Source: Firmicutes bacterium UBA3930
Lineage (GTDB): Bacteria; Bacillota; Clostridia; Caldicoprobacterales; Caldicoprobacteraceae
Assembly: GCA_002385885.1 (NCBI GenBank)
Contig: DGEI01000008.1
Coordinates: 1-23,949, forward strand
Length of the DNA: 23,949 bases
Direction of reading: 5' to 3'
The notes under the pieces were generated by a model. The model did no database searches. It was not told where the DNA came from and saw only the letters and a program-made list of their open reading frames with translations. How positions within the stretch are numbered: position 1 is the stretch's first letter; every line of letters begins with the position of its first letter. Made by a program: the position numbers and the translations under genes. Positions 7,185 to 14,535 of this stretch are shown one piece after another.

Positions 7185-7667
7185 TTACTGGGTCATTTCT
7201 TTAATTTTGGTTATAATTCTATCTAAGGAATCATAATTTACCTGGGAATAATTCTCCTTAACCTTAAACAGCAGTTTTATCAGGAATCTTTCCAACCCAT
7301 TCATTTTATCCAGGTTGACTTCATACCCGGCATGTTCCAGCATAAACAATTTATCAACTATCCGCCCGGGCATATTTGTTTTTGCGTATTCAGCTATTTT
7401 ATCCCCTTCCTTACAGCAAACAAACATACCCACCTTTTTATTCCGCAAATACTCCTCGTTGGTTTTTATATAATCCGCTAATTCTCTTTGAAATCTGCCT
7501 GCGTAGATTCCTCCGCCTATCAGAATGATGTCATAACTGTCAATATTGCCCGGCTCTGATTCGTTTAAATTCACTATATCAGCCTTTCCTTCCAGGCCCT
7601 TCAGGATAAACCGGGCACATTTTTCAGAAGCTCCATACTTAGAGCTGTACAGGATTAAAGTATTCAT
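7185..7667 (-). CDS. Flavodoxin-domain protein
   Basis: The 160-residue protein has an N-terminal FMN phosphate-binding loop (LILYSSKYGASEKCA, residues 4-18) and a second conserved region (IILIGGGIYAGRFQ, 47-60), as in flavodoxins and HemG-like menaquinone-dependent protoporphyrinogen oxidases. Its length is near that of those families. It would bind FMN and carry electrons or act as a small quinone-linked reductase in the cytosol. The sequence does not decide which. The start has a strong AAAGGGGGGA ribosome binding site. It diverges from the aldo/keto reductase gene, itself a redox protein, across a 197-bp spacer. Confidence 0.85.
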   Translation of the reverse strand: MNTLILYSSKYGASEKCARFILKGLEGKADIVNLNESEPGNIDSYDIILIGGGIYAGRFQRELADYIKTNEEYLRNKKVGMFVCCKEGDKIAEYAKTNMPGRIVDKLFMLEHAGYEVNLDKMNGLERFLIKLLFKVKENYSQVNYDSLDRIITKIKEMTQ

Positions 7668-7864
7668 TAATTCCCCCCTTTCGCTAAACTGGGCTTTATC
7701 GCCGGCCCGGTTGATATTTCTTTTGATTTAGTATATCATATAGAAGGTGCCTTTCGAAACATGCTGTCTCATGATATTTTTGTCATTTTAACCTGTCAAT
7801 CCATGCTATAAATTATATTAGCAGTACGAAAATATACATTAAAATAAAAGGGGGAACAGTATAA

Positions 7865-8887
7865 GTGGAAAAAATTAAATTCGGGCGTACAAATCTTATG
7901 GTCTCACGTGTTGGGTTTGGGGCCCTGCCAATTCAACGCATAAGCTTGGAAGATGCGGGCTACCTGCTGCGCAAAGCATATGACAACGGCATTAATTTTT
8001 TTGACACCGCAAGGGGATACACAGACAGCGAAGAGAAAATCGGATATGCCTTGTCAGATGTACGTTCCAACATCATAATTGCCACCAAAACCCATGCAAA
8101 AGACAAGAAAACACTCTTTAAAGACCTGGAAACCAGTCTCAAAACAATGAAAACTGATTACATCGACATCTATCAGCTGCACAACCCTTCAGAATTGCCG
8201 GACCCCGATGATCCGGACAGCCTGTACAGCGGACTATTGGAAGCCCGGCAAAAAGGGATGATCCGTTTTATAGGAATTACCAATCACAGGCTCAACCTGG
8301 CTATGGATGCAGTAAAATCCGAACTCTATGATACCCTTCAATTCCCATTATCCGCGTTATCATCGGATGAAGATTTAGAGCTGGTGCAGGAAGCCAAAAA
8401 TCGTAATATAGGCTTTATTGCAATGAAGCCGCTTTCGGGAGGCTTAATCAATCAGGCAGCTCCAACTTTTGCATTTTTACGCCAGTTTGACAACGTTGTA
8501 CCGATATGGGGAATTCAGAGGGAATCAGAGCTGGATGAGTTCATTGAACTGGAGAAAAATCCTCCGGCTCTTGATGAAGAAATGTGGAAGGTCATTGAGC
8601 AGGACCGCCAGGAATTGCAGGGAGCTTTCTGCAGAGGCTGCGGCTACTGCCTTCCCTGCCCTGTTGATATTCCCATTCCATTTGCCGCAAGAATGTCCTA
8701 TTTGCTCAAGCGGGCTCCATATCAGAACTACCTGTCCGATGAATGGAGTGAGAGAATGGAGCGTGTCGAAGACTGTATTGATTGTGGACACTGCAGAGAA
8801 AACTGCCCCTATGGGCTGGACATCACAACCCAGATGAAAAAAATGCTGAAGGAATACCGAGAATTCAGAGCATTGCATAATAAATAA
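7865..8887 (+). CDS. Aldo/keto reductase with C-terminal ferredoxin-like Cys clusters
   Basis: The 340-residue cytosolic oxidoreductase begins with an aldo/keto reductase barrel holding the catalytic tetrad Asp47, Tyr52, Lys75 (ATKTH) and His106 (YQLHN). From about residue 250 a tail carries two cysteine groups: Cys256, 259, 262, 265 (CRGCGYCLPCP) and Cys304, 307, 310, 314 (CIDCGHCRENCP). These are typical of two [4Fe-4S] clusters. Proteins of this layout are common in anaerobes as a predicted ferredoxin-linked AKR group, and their physiological substrate is usually unknown. The start is GTG at 7865, with AGGGGGA about 9 nt upstream. The gene ends just before its own terminator and appears monocistronic. 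Confidence 0.93.
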   Translation: MEKIKFGRTNLMVSRVGFGALPIQRISLEDAGYLLRKAYDNGINFFDTARGYTDSEEKIGYALSDVRSNIIIATKTHAKDKKTLFKDLETSLKTMKTDYIDIYQLHNPSELPDPDDPDSLYSGLLEARQKGMIRFIGITNHRLNLAMDAVKSELYDTLQFPLSALSSDEDLELVQEAKNRNIGFIAMKPLSGGLINQAAPTFAFLRQFDNVVPIWGIQRESELDEFIELEKNPPALDEEMWKVIEQDRQELQGAFCRGCGYCLPCPVDIPIPFAARMSYLLKRAPYQNYLSDEWSERMERVEDCIDCGHCRENCPYGLDITTQMKKMLKEYREFRALHNK

Positions 8888-8890
8888 GAT

Positions 8891-8922
8891 ACTTGCCGGG
8901 GGACACCCCGGCAAGTTTTTTT
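8891..8922 (+). terminator. Terminator of the aldo/keto reductase gene
   Basis: ACTTGCCGGGG (8891-8901) pairs perfectly with CCCCGGCAAGT (8906-8916) around a 4-nt loop, followed by a T run to 8922. It begins 3 bp past the stop codon. Confidence 0.92.
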
Positions 8923-9072
8923 CGCCCGCAAAAACATTTGCTGCATCATCTCTTAAATTTAATACAATAGCGCTTACTGATTGCAGAAATGGTGTATTAA
9001 AAAATGATCATAAACCGGCTTCTCCCAACTGATCAAATTGTTTTAAAATCACAAAAATTTTTTAAAAACATA

Positions 9073-9090
9073 TTGACAAATATTTAACGA
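9073..9090 (+). promoter_or_regulatory. Rex-like operator overlapping the -35 box of P1
   Basis: TTGACAAATATTTAACGA matches the Rex consensus TTGTTAA-N4-TTAACAA at 11 of 14 defined positions. Its AAATATTTAAC core is identical to the downstream site at 9270. Binding here would block RNA polymerase, the usual Rex repression mechanism when the NADH/NAD+ ratio is low. Confidence 0.55.
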
Positions 9091-9101
9091 CTTGCTATAA
9101 T
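9073..9101 (+). promoter_or_regulatory. adhE promoter P1 (perfect sigma-A consensus)
   Basis: TTGACA (9073-9078) and TATAAT (9096-9101) are separated by exactly 17 bp, a full match to the housekeeping consensus. The leader from here to the adhE start would be about 240 nt. Confidence 0.88.
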
Positions 9102-9140
9102 CACCTTAGTTAAAATTAGTTAAAATATATTATTGTTTTA

Positions 9141-9169
9141 TTGAGACGGAAATTGTTTATAAGTATTAT
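9141..9169 (+). promoter_or_regulatory. Candidate second adhE promoter P2
   Basis: TTGAGA (9141-9146) and TATTAT (9164-9169) lie 17 bp apart. The -10 box sits within an imperfect inverted repeat (9153-9174) whose outer arms are TTGTT and AACAA. Confidence 0.5.
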
Positions 9170-9269
9170 AACAAGGGGCTTTCCGGTAATTCCGGCGTCC
9201 TGATCCAAATATATATTTATTTTATAATGGGGTTGATTTTAAATATATCCCAATTGTTTTTGGCTTAGA

Positions 9270-9287
9270 TTGTTAAATATTTAACTA
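9270..9287 (+). promoter_or_regulatory. Rex operator in the adhE leader
   Basis: TTGTTAAATATTTAACTA matches the Rex consensus TTGTTAA-N4-TTAACAA at 13 of 14 defined positions. It lies about 60 bp ahead of the adhE start and 197 bp downstream of the first Rex-like site. This placement allows either a roadblock to elongation or DNA looping between the two sites. Confidence 0.7.
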
Positions 9288-9295
9288 TTGATTTG

Positions 9296-9312
9296 CAGCA
9301 GGTTACCTGCTG
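9296..9312 (+). promoter_or_regulatory. Leader hairpin just upstream of the adhE ribosome binding site
   Basis: CAGCAGG and CCTGCTG pair perfectly around TTA, giving a compact GC-rich stem in an otherwise AT-rich leader. It begins 8 bp after the second Rex site and ends about 20 nt before the GAAAGGA ribosome binding site. No T run follows, so it is not a terminator. An mRNA-stability, processing or protein-binding role is possible. Confidence 0.55.
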
Positions 9313-9347
9313 AGTATATAAATTTTCCAAAAGAAAGGATGAAAAAT

Positions 9348-11954
9348 ATGCCTAAGAAAAATCTATCTTTGGTTATGGATAAAACGCAGAATACTAAAAC
9401 CGTTATTGACACTATGGTTGAAAATGCAAAGGTTGCTCTTGACTCCTTCATGTCAATGACCCAGGAACAGGTGGACAGCATTGTACAGGCCATGACCTTA
9501 GCAGGAATCGAACACCACATGAGGCTGGCTAAGCTTGCTGTGGACGAAACTAAAAGAGGCGTTTATGAAGATAAAATAATCAAAAACCTCTTTGCTACAG
9601 AGTATATTTACAACAACATAAAAAATTTGAAAACCGTTGGAGTAATCCAGGAAAATGATCTTGAAGATTATATACAGATAGCCGAACCGGTGGGTATCAT
9701 CGCCGGTGTCACCCCGGTGACCAATCCCACTTCTACCACAATGTTTAAAGCCTTAATATCCATAAAAACCCGCAACCCGGTTATATTCGCCTTCCATCCG
9801 TCAGCCCAGGTATGCAGCAGCGAGGCAGCCAGGATAATGAGGGATGCGGCTGTACAGGCCGGCGCGCCGGAGCATTGCATTCAGTGGATAGAACAACCCG
9901 CCCTGGAGGCCACACAGTATCTCATGAATCACCCCGGAGTATCCCTGGTGCTTGCTACAGGTGGTTCAGGTATGGTAAAGGCTGCGTACAGCACCGGCAA
10001 ACCGGCCCTGGGGGTTGGTCCGGGCAATGTGCCATGCTACATTGAAAAGACAGCCAACATAAAAAGGGCAGTTACAGATTTGATTCTCTCCAAAACATTT
10101 GACAATGGTATGATCTGCGCCTCCGAGCAGGCAGTGATCATCGATCAGGACATTGCGCAGCAGGTCATAGAATATATGAAGGAAAACAAGTGCTATTTCC
10201 TAAATGAGGAAGAGACAGAAAGAATCCAGGCTGTTGCCATTGACAGCAAAAAGGGTATGGTAAATGCGGCTGTAGTGGGTAAACCGGCATCTGAGATAGC
10301 AAAAATGGCAGGAATAATAATACCAAAGGATACAAAGATCCTGGTTGCGAAGCTGGAAGGTGTAGGCCCTGAATATCCCCTGTCCGGAGAAAAGCTGAGC
10401 CCCATACTAGCAATGTATATCGTCAGGGATTATACAGAGGGTATTCAGACAGCCGAACAAATAGTGGAATTTGGAGGACTTGGCCACTCAGCTGTTATAC
10501 ATTCAGAAAACCCCGAAGTAATAGACCTGTTTGCCAGGAGAATTAAAGCAGGCAGGCTGATTGTCAATTCACCTTCAAGCCAGGGGGCCATAGGGGATAT
10601 CTATAATACAAATATGCCATCGTTAACACTGGGATGCGGTTCATACGGACATAATTCCACTACAGCTAATGTGTCGGCTGTAAATCTCATCAATATAAAG
10701 AGGATGGCTAAAAGGCGCGTCAACATGCAGTGGTTTAAAGTTCCCAAAAGGATTTACTTTGAACCCAATTCCATTCAATACCTGGAGAAAATGCCGGAGA
10801 TCAGCAGGGCGTTCATAGTAACCGATCCTGCAATGGTTAAGCTGGGATATGTGGACAGGGTACTGTACTACCTGAGGAAAAGGCAGCAGTACGTGCATTC
10901 TGAAATCTTCGCCGATGTGGAACCTGATCCGTCCGTTGATACAATAAGACGCGGGACCGAGCTCATGAATAAATTCCAGCCTGATGTTATCATAGCCCTG
11001 GGCGGAGGCTCTGCCATGGACGCCGCAAAAGCCATGTGGCTGTATTACGAGTATCCCGACACCGATTTTACTTCCCTGCGGTTAAAGTTCATGGATATCA
11101 GGAAAAGAGCTTTTAAATTCCCAAGGCTGGGACAAAAGGCTAAGATGGTGGCAATTCCCACTACATCGGGAACAGGTTCCGAAGTAACCTCGTTTGCGGT
11201 TATAACCGACAAGAAAAACAATACAAAATACCCGCTGGCCGATTATGAACTAACCCCTGATGTTGCAATAATCGACCCTAACTTCGTTATGACCGTGCCG
11301 CCCCATATTACCGCTGATACCGGTATGGATGTACTGACACATGCAATAGAAGCTTATGTATCCGTTATGGCTTCCGATTATACCGATGCGCTGGCTATGA
11401 AAGCCATACAGCTGGTATTTGAGTATTTGCCGCGGGCCTACAGAGACGGGGCTGACAAAGAAGCCCGGGAAAAGATGCACAATGCTTCCTGTATAGCCGG
11501 TATGGCCTTTACCAATGCTTTCCTGGGCATCAACCACAGCCTGGCACACAAGCTTGGTGGAGAGTTCAATATTCCCCACGGCCGCGCTAACGCCATAATG
11601 CTGCCGCATGTAATTGAGTACAATGCCCAGAAACCGACAAAGTTTACAGCATGGCCAAAATACCAGCACTATACAGCAGATCAAAAATATGCTGAAATAG
11701 CCAGGTATCTGGGGCTGCCGGCATCCACTACACAGGAAGGGGTGCAAAGCCTTATCAACGCCATTAACAGGCTGATGAAAGAACTAAACATGCCAATGAC
11801 CATAGCAGAATGCGGAGTATCGAAGGATGAATTCGAAGCAAAGATAAAAGAGCTGGCTGACAAAGCTTTTGAAGATCAGTGCACCACCGCCAACCCCAGA
11901 ATGCCGCTGGTAACCGAACTGGAAGAAATCTATAGAAAAGCCTATGCCAAGTAA
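9348..11954 (+). CDS. adhE: Bifunctional acetaldehyde-CoA/alcohol dehydrogenase
   Basis: AdhE reduces acetyl-CoA through acetaldehyde to ethanol, using two NADH, and is the main ethanol route in fermentative Clostridia. It usually forms cytosolic filaments called spirosomes. I chose ATG 9348 because GAAAGGA lies 8 nt upstream. The frame is open further back to 9288 but with no ribosome binding site. The 868 residues match the family. The N-terminal aldehyde dehydrogenase half (about 1-440) has the nucleophile Cys257 (NGMICASEQ) and an ATGGSGMVKAAY loop. The C-terminal iron-dependent alcohol dehydrogenase half has GGGSAMDAAK, GTGSEV and the metal ligands Asp661, His665, His730 and His744 (GINHSLAH and IPHG). 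Both halves look intact. Rex-like sites upstream suggest NADH/NAD+ control. Confidence 0.97.
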   Translation: MPKKNLSLVMDKTQNTKTVIDTMVENAKVALDSFMSMTQEQVDSIVQAMTLAGIEHHMRLAKLAVDETKRGVYEDKIIKNLFATEYIYNNIKNLKTVGVIQENDLEDYIQIAEPVGIIAGVTPVTNPTSTTMFKALISIKTRNPVIFAFHPSAQVCSSEAARIMRDAAVQAGAPEHCIQWIEQPALEATQYLMNHPGVSLVLATGGSGMVKAAYSTGKPALGVGPGNVPCYIEKTANIKRAVTDLILSKTFDNGMICASEQAVIIDQDIAQQVIEYMKENKCYFLNEEETERIQAVAIDSKKGMVNAAVVGKPASEIAKMAGIIIPKDTKILVAKLEGVGPEYPLSGEKLSPILAMYIVRDYTEGIQTAEQIVEFGGLGHSAVIHSENPEVIDLFARRIKAGRLIVNSPSSQGAIGDIYNTNMPSLTLGCGSYGHNSTTANVSAVNLINIKRMAKRRVNMQWFKVPKRIYFEPNSIQYLEKMPEISRAFIVTDPAMVKLGYVDRVLYYLRKRQQYVHSEIFADVEPDPSVDTIRRGTELMNKFQPDVIIALGGGSAMDAAKAMWLYYEYPDTDFTSLRLKFMDIRKRAFKFPRLGQKAKMVAIPTTSGTGSEVTSFAVITDKKNNTKYPLADYELTPDVAIIDPNFVMTVPPHITADTGMDVLTHAIEAYVSVMASDYTDALAMKAIQLVFEYLPRAYRDGADKEAREKMHNASCIAGMAFTNAFLGINHSLAHKLGGEFNIPHGRANAIMLPHVIEYNAQKPTKFTAWPKYQHYTADQKYAEIARYLGLPASTTQEGVQSLINAINRLMKELNMPMTIAECGVSKDEFEAKIKELADKAFEDQCTTANPRMPLVTELEEIYRKAYAK

Positions 11955-11967
11955 TATGGAAACTGGT

Positions 11968-12011
11968 AAAAAAGCCTTACACCCCGGTCAGCGGGGTGTA
12001 AGGCTTTTTTT
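11968..12011. terminator. Bidirectional terminator between adhE and the GH120 gene
   Basis: AAAAAAGCCTTACACCCCG pairs perfectly with the mirror arm CGGGGTGTAAGGCTTTTTT around GTCAG. Its symmetric A and T flanks let it end both the plus-strand adhE and the minus-strand GH120 transcript. Confidence 0.93.
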
Positions 12012-12023
12012 ACAGAGAAGCAG

Positions 12024-13940
12024 CTACCAAACCTTGATATAGTTGCCGCCTTTCTTCAAAAGGCCAATGGGCCCTATCGGGCCGCTTTCTGATTTCTTTT
12101 GACCCAGATAATCAGTATCCAGGACCAATTCGCTGCCATCAGGATTTTCGAACTCAGCATCAACAATCCGAACTCTTTCCAATGTCTTTGTTGAATGAAT
12201 TTCCCCTGTTATATCCTCGAAACTATCCGGCAGCTGACAGGAGAGGTAGACCTCGTCCCCTTTGTCAATAATGCTGAGTTTTGGATCGAACTTGTTGTCA
12301 ACCAGGTTATCCTTCTCCCTTTCAAAAGGCTGCGCTCCGTTGAAGTATGCGTTATTGTTAATATAAACTGGTTGTTCAACCTTCATAAATGTATCCAGAT
12401 CACCGTGTTGTTCATGAACCTTTTCAATGTATTCCTCCAAAGATGTGGTATAACCATTGTAATGTGAAGTTCCAACAGCCTCCACTCCGTCTTTGCCAAT
12501 AAAAATGTTGTTGAAAAAGCGATCGTCTCCACCGTAGACAAATGCAAATCCTGCAACTTTTGTACTGTGTGGGAGGTGATATTGTGTTGAACGGTTCAAC
12601 ACTTTTAGATGGAACATTCTGCCGGCAATTATATTGTTTATATAAGCTCCGCCCTGCGCCATATTATCAATGGCATATTCAGAAGCCAATATGTTGTGAT
12701 CCACCATATATGGCCCGTGGCTGACTTCCACAAACAGATCCCTGTTATTATTATAGAACAGGTTTCTGCTAACCCTGGTCCCCTGTGCTTCCCAATCCAG
12801 CCATAATCCTAATGTACAGTCATGAATTCTGTTATTATGGATCTGCACATCGATTGCCGCATGCAGTTTTATGCCCGCTATCTCATGTCCATAGAATTCG
12901 CGTTTCAGAGCTATGTTATAAATATGGTTGTTGTAGATCTGGCTGAATACACATCCCAAATGGCCGACAATTCCATTCTGACCGCAGTCGTAAATTATGT
13001 TATTCCTGATAATATGGGAACCAATCTTTTCTTTGGACCAACCATTGCGTTCCGCGCTGAAAACAGCTTCCAGCTGGTATTGATACCCGGGCTTATCCTT
13101 CCGGATGGAACGGTAGTTGTGTCCCGTGGAACCTTCCTTGCCGATACTGATGGCGCTGCACTTAGCATCATGGATTATATTGTTCTCAATTATCCAGCCC
13201 TTGCTCCAGTTTGGGCCAATTAAGCCCGGCTGATCGGCTGTAGGAGGTGTCCATGGAGTTGCCGCATGTGCCATCTCGAATCCCCTGACGGTTATGTAGT
13301 CTATACCTGTCTCGGTGGGATAAAAACATGATCTCCGCACATTAATTTCCACGAATTCCTCATTGGGATTGGCACCCTGGAAGTTAGCATAAATTGTTGT
13401 GTCTTCAACATCCACTTCAGCATACCAGACATATTTTGTCTGTTCAGGATTGTGCACGGGAACAATTTTCCTTGTCCGGTGATCCATCACTTCTGTCCTT
13501 ACCTGGGGATTTAGCAGTTTCTCATAGGAACTTACTTCGTAGAAGGACATACCGTTAAGGTATACGTCGCCCAGATGCTTCTTTTCTTCTACCGTGACCA
13601 GCCAGTCACCAAAAATTTCTTCCTTATAGGGATTGAAGTCACCGAAGAATGAGTTGGGCAATGTACACTTCCACACATTTCCTTCAACATGCTCCCAACT
13701 TTGAATCCGTTCTGATCCCTTGATAACTACTTTCTCACCCTCTGCTGCCATATAGGTGATCCTTCTCTTGTCGCTTAATCCTTTGTACTTGGGTTTCACC
13801 CATTCCCGGTACACTCCTTCATGGACTATTACCGTGTCACCGGCCATGGCAACGGAAGCTGCTTTGTTTATTGTCAGAAACGGATCCTGTTGTGTTCCTT
13901 TGCCTTGATCTGAACCGGTTTTTGCCACATGATATACCAT
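12024..13940 (-). CDS. GH120 beta-xylosidase (right-handed parallel beta-helix)
   Basis: This probably releases xylose from xylo-oligosaccharides inside the cell, since there is no signal peptide. The protein is a parallel beta-helix, with many NN-I/NNIIYD-type rungs (for example IENNIIHDA, IIRNNIIYDCGQNGI, VDHNILASEYAID), and a separate beta-sandwich at about residues 70-215. Counting from ATG 13940, an acid in GLWLDWEAQG is Asp382 and one in DLFVEVSHG is Glu405. These are the same residue types and numbers I recall for the nucleophile and acid/base of Thermoanaerobacterium saccharolyticum XylC, the founding GH120 enzyme. That agreement also supports the ATG start, which has AAAGGAGG 11 nt upstream, over the in-frame GTG at 13949, which lies only 2 nt from the ribosome binding site. 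It follows the NUDIX gene by 68 bp. Confidence 0.88.
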   Translation of the reverse strand: MVYHVAKTGSDQGKGTQQDPFLTINKAASVAMAGDTVIVHEGVYREWVKPKYKGLSDKRRITYMAAEGEKVVIKGSERIQSWEHVEGNVWKCTLPNSFFGDFNPYKEEIFGDWLVTVEEKKHLGDVYLNGMSFYEVSSYEKLLNPQVRTEVMDHRTRKIVPVHNPEQTKYVWYAEVDVEDTTIYANFQGANPNEEFVEINVRRSCFYPTETGIDYITVRGFEMAHAATPWTPPTADQPGLIGPNWSKGWIIENNIIHDAKCSAISIGKEGSTGHNYRSIRKDKPGYQYQLEAVFSAERNGWSKEKIGSHIIRNNIIYDCGQNGIVGHLGCVFSQIYNNHIYNIALKREFYGHEIAGIKLHAAIDVQIHNNRIHDCTLGLWLDWEAQGTRVSRNLFYNNNRDLFVEVSHGPYMVDHNILASEYAIDNMAQGGAYINNIIAGRMFHLKVLNRSTQYHLPHSTKVAGFAFVYGGDDRFFNNIFIGKDGVEAVGTSHYNGYTTSLEEYIEKVHEQHGDLDTFMKVEQPVYINNNAYFNGAQPFEREKDNLVDNKFDPKLSIIDKGDEVYLSCQLPDSFEDITGEIHSTKTLERVRIVDAEFENPDGSELVLDTDYLGQKKSESGPIGPIGLLKKGGNYIKVW

Positions 13941-14008
13941 TATTCCCACAACCTCCTTTGATTTGTTTAGTATTATTGTAAAATAATAAAGGCTCCATTT
14001 AACGGCCT

Positions 14009-14434
14009 TTAAACACCGGTTTTTTGATATTCCAGTATCTTCGAATGAAGCTTCGGCTGTATTCCCGCATAGGTAAGATTTTCCGGCATTCTTTTTAAAA
14101 ATTTCACTTCACGGATTTCGCTGTACGGTAATTCTCCGATTTCAATAACTTCTGCGTAAAATAATCTGCCATATGAGGTAACTCCGTCTATGGTAACAGA
14201 ATAATCGCATACCGGCTTTATTTCGTAATCTACCGCACCTGTTTCTTCAAACAATTCCCTTGCAGCAGTTACATTAATATCCTCATCCTCTTCCCTTCGC
14301 CCTCCGGGTATTTCCCATGTTTGCCTGTCCTTGTGCCTTACAAATATCCATTTACCTTTATAGGCAGCACTAACAACTGCAAATTTATACTTCTCATCGC
14401 TAATCTCACCTAATTTATAAAACTTCACTTCCAT
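14009..14434 (-). CDS. NUDIX hydrolase
   Basis: The 141-residue protein has a complete Nudix box at residues 45-67, GRREEDEDINVTAARELFEE and onward, fitting Gx5Ex7REUxEExGU without gaps. It would cleave a nucleoside diphosphate linked to another group in the cytosol. The substrate cannot be read from the sequence. It lies between the GH63-like and GH120 genes on the same strand, so it may share their transcript. The start has GGGAG 9 nt upstream. Only a weak hairpin (AAAGGC 13988-13993 with GCCTTT 14005-14010) follows, so read-through into GH120 is likely. Confidence 0.92.
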   Translation of the reverse strand: MEVKFYKLGEISDEKYKFAVVSAAYKGKWIFVRHKDRQTWEIPGGRREEDEDINVTAARELFEETGAVDYEIKPVCDYSVTIDGVTSYGRLFYAEVIEIGELPYSEIREVKFLKRMPENLTYAGIQPKLHSKILEYQKTGV

Positions 14435-14475
14435 AGCCCTACTCCCATATTACCGGTATTTTCAGGAGGCAATAA

Positions 14476-14506
14476 CCTGTCAGTATCAACAACAGATGCT
14501 GACAGG
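14476..14506. repeat. Inverted repeat upstream of the NUDIX gene
   Basis: CCTGTCAG (14476-14483) and CTGACAGG (14499-14506) are perfect 8-bp arms around a 15-bp loop. It lies between the GH63-like stop and the NUDIX start. No T run follows on the minus strand, so a regulatory or mRNA-processing hairpin is more likely than a terminator. Confidence 0.45.
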
Positions 14507-14535
14507 ATTACCTTGCATAATGGATAGATATATTG

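Larger units (their letters stand above)
8923..9347 (+). other. Long adhE upstream and leader region
   Basis: This 425-bp AT-rich stretch holds the adhE control elements listed separately: two promoters, two Rex-like sites and a hairpin. A direct repeat TTAGTTAAAA, TTAGTTAAAA lies at about 9105-9124, right at the expected first transcription start. Bases 8923-9060 show nothing I can name. No coding frame with a ribosome binding site is visible. Confidence 0.6.

Noticed and set aside
11250..11747. Minus-strand 165-codon frame inside adhE
   Set aside because: It is antisense to the intact iron-dependent alcohol dehydrogenase domain and shows no start signals.
14476..14506. Inverted repeat considered as a terminator for the GH63-like gene
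   Set aside because: No T run follows the hairpin on the minus strand, so I kept it only as an inverted repeat.
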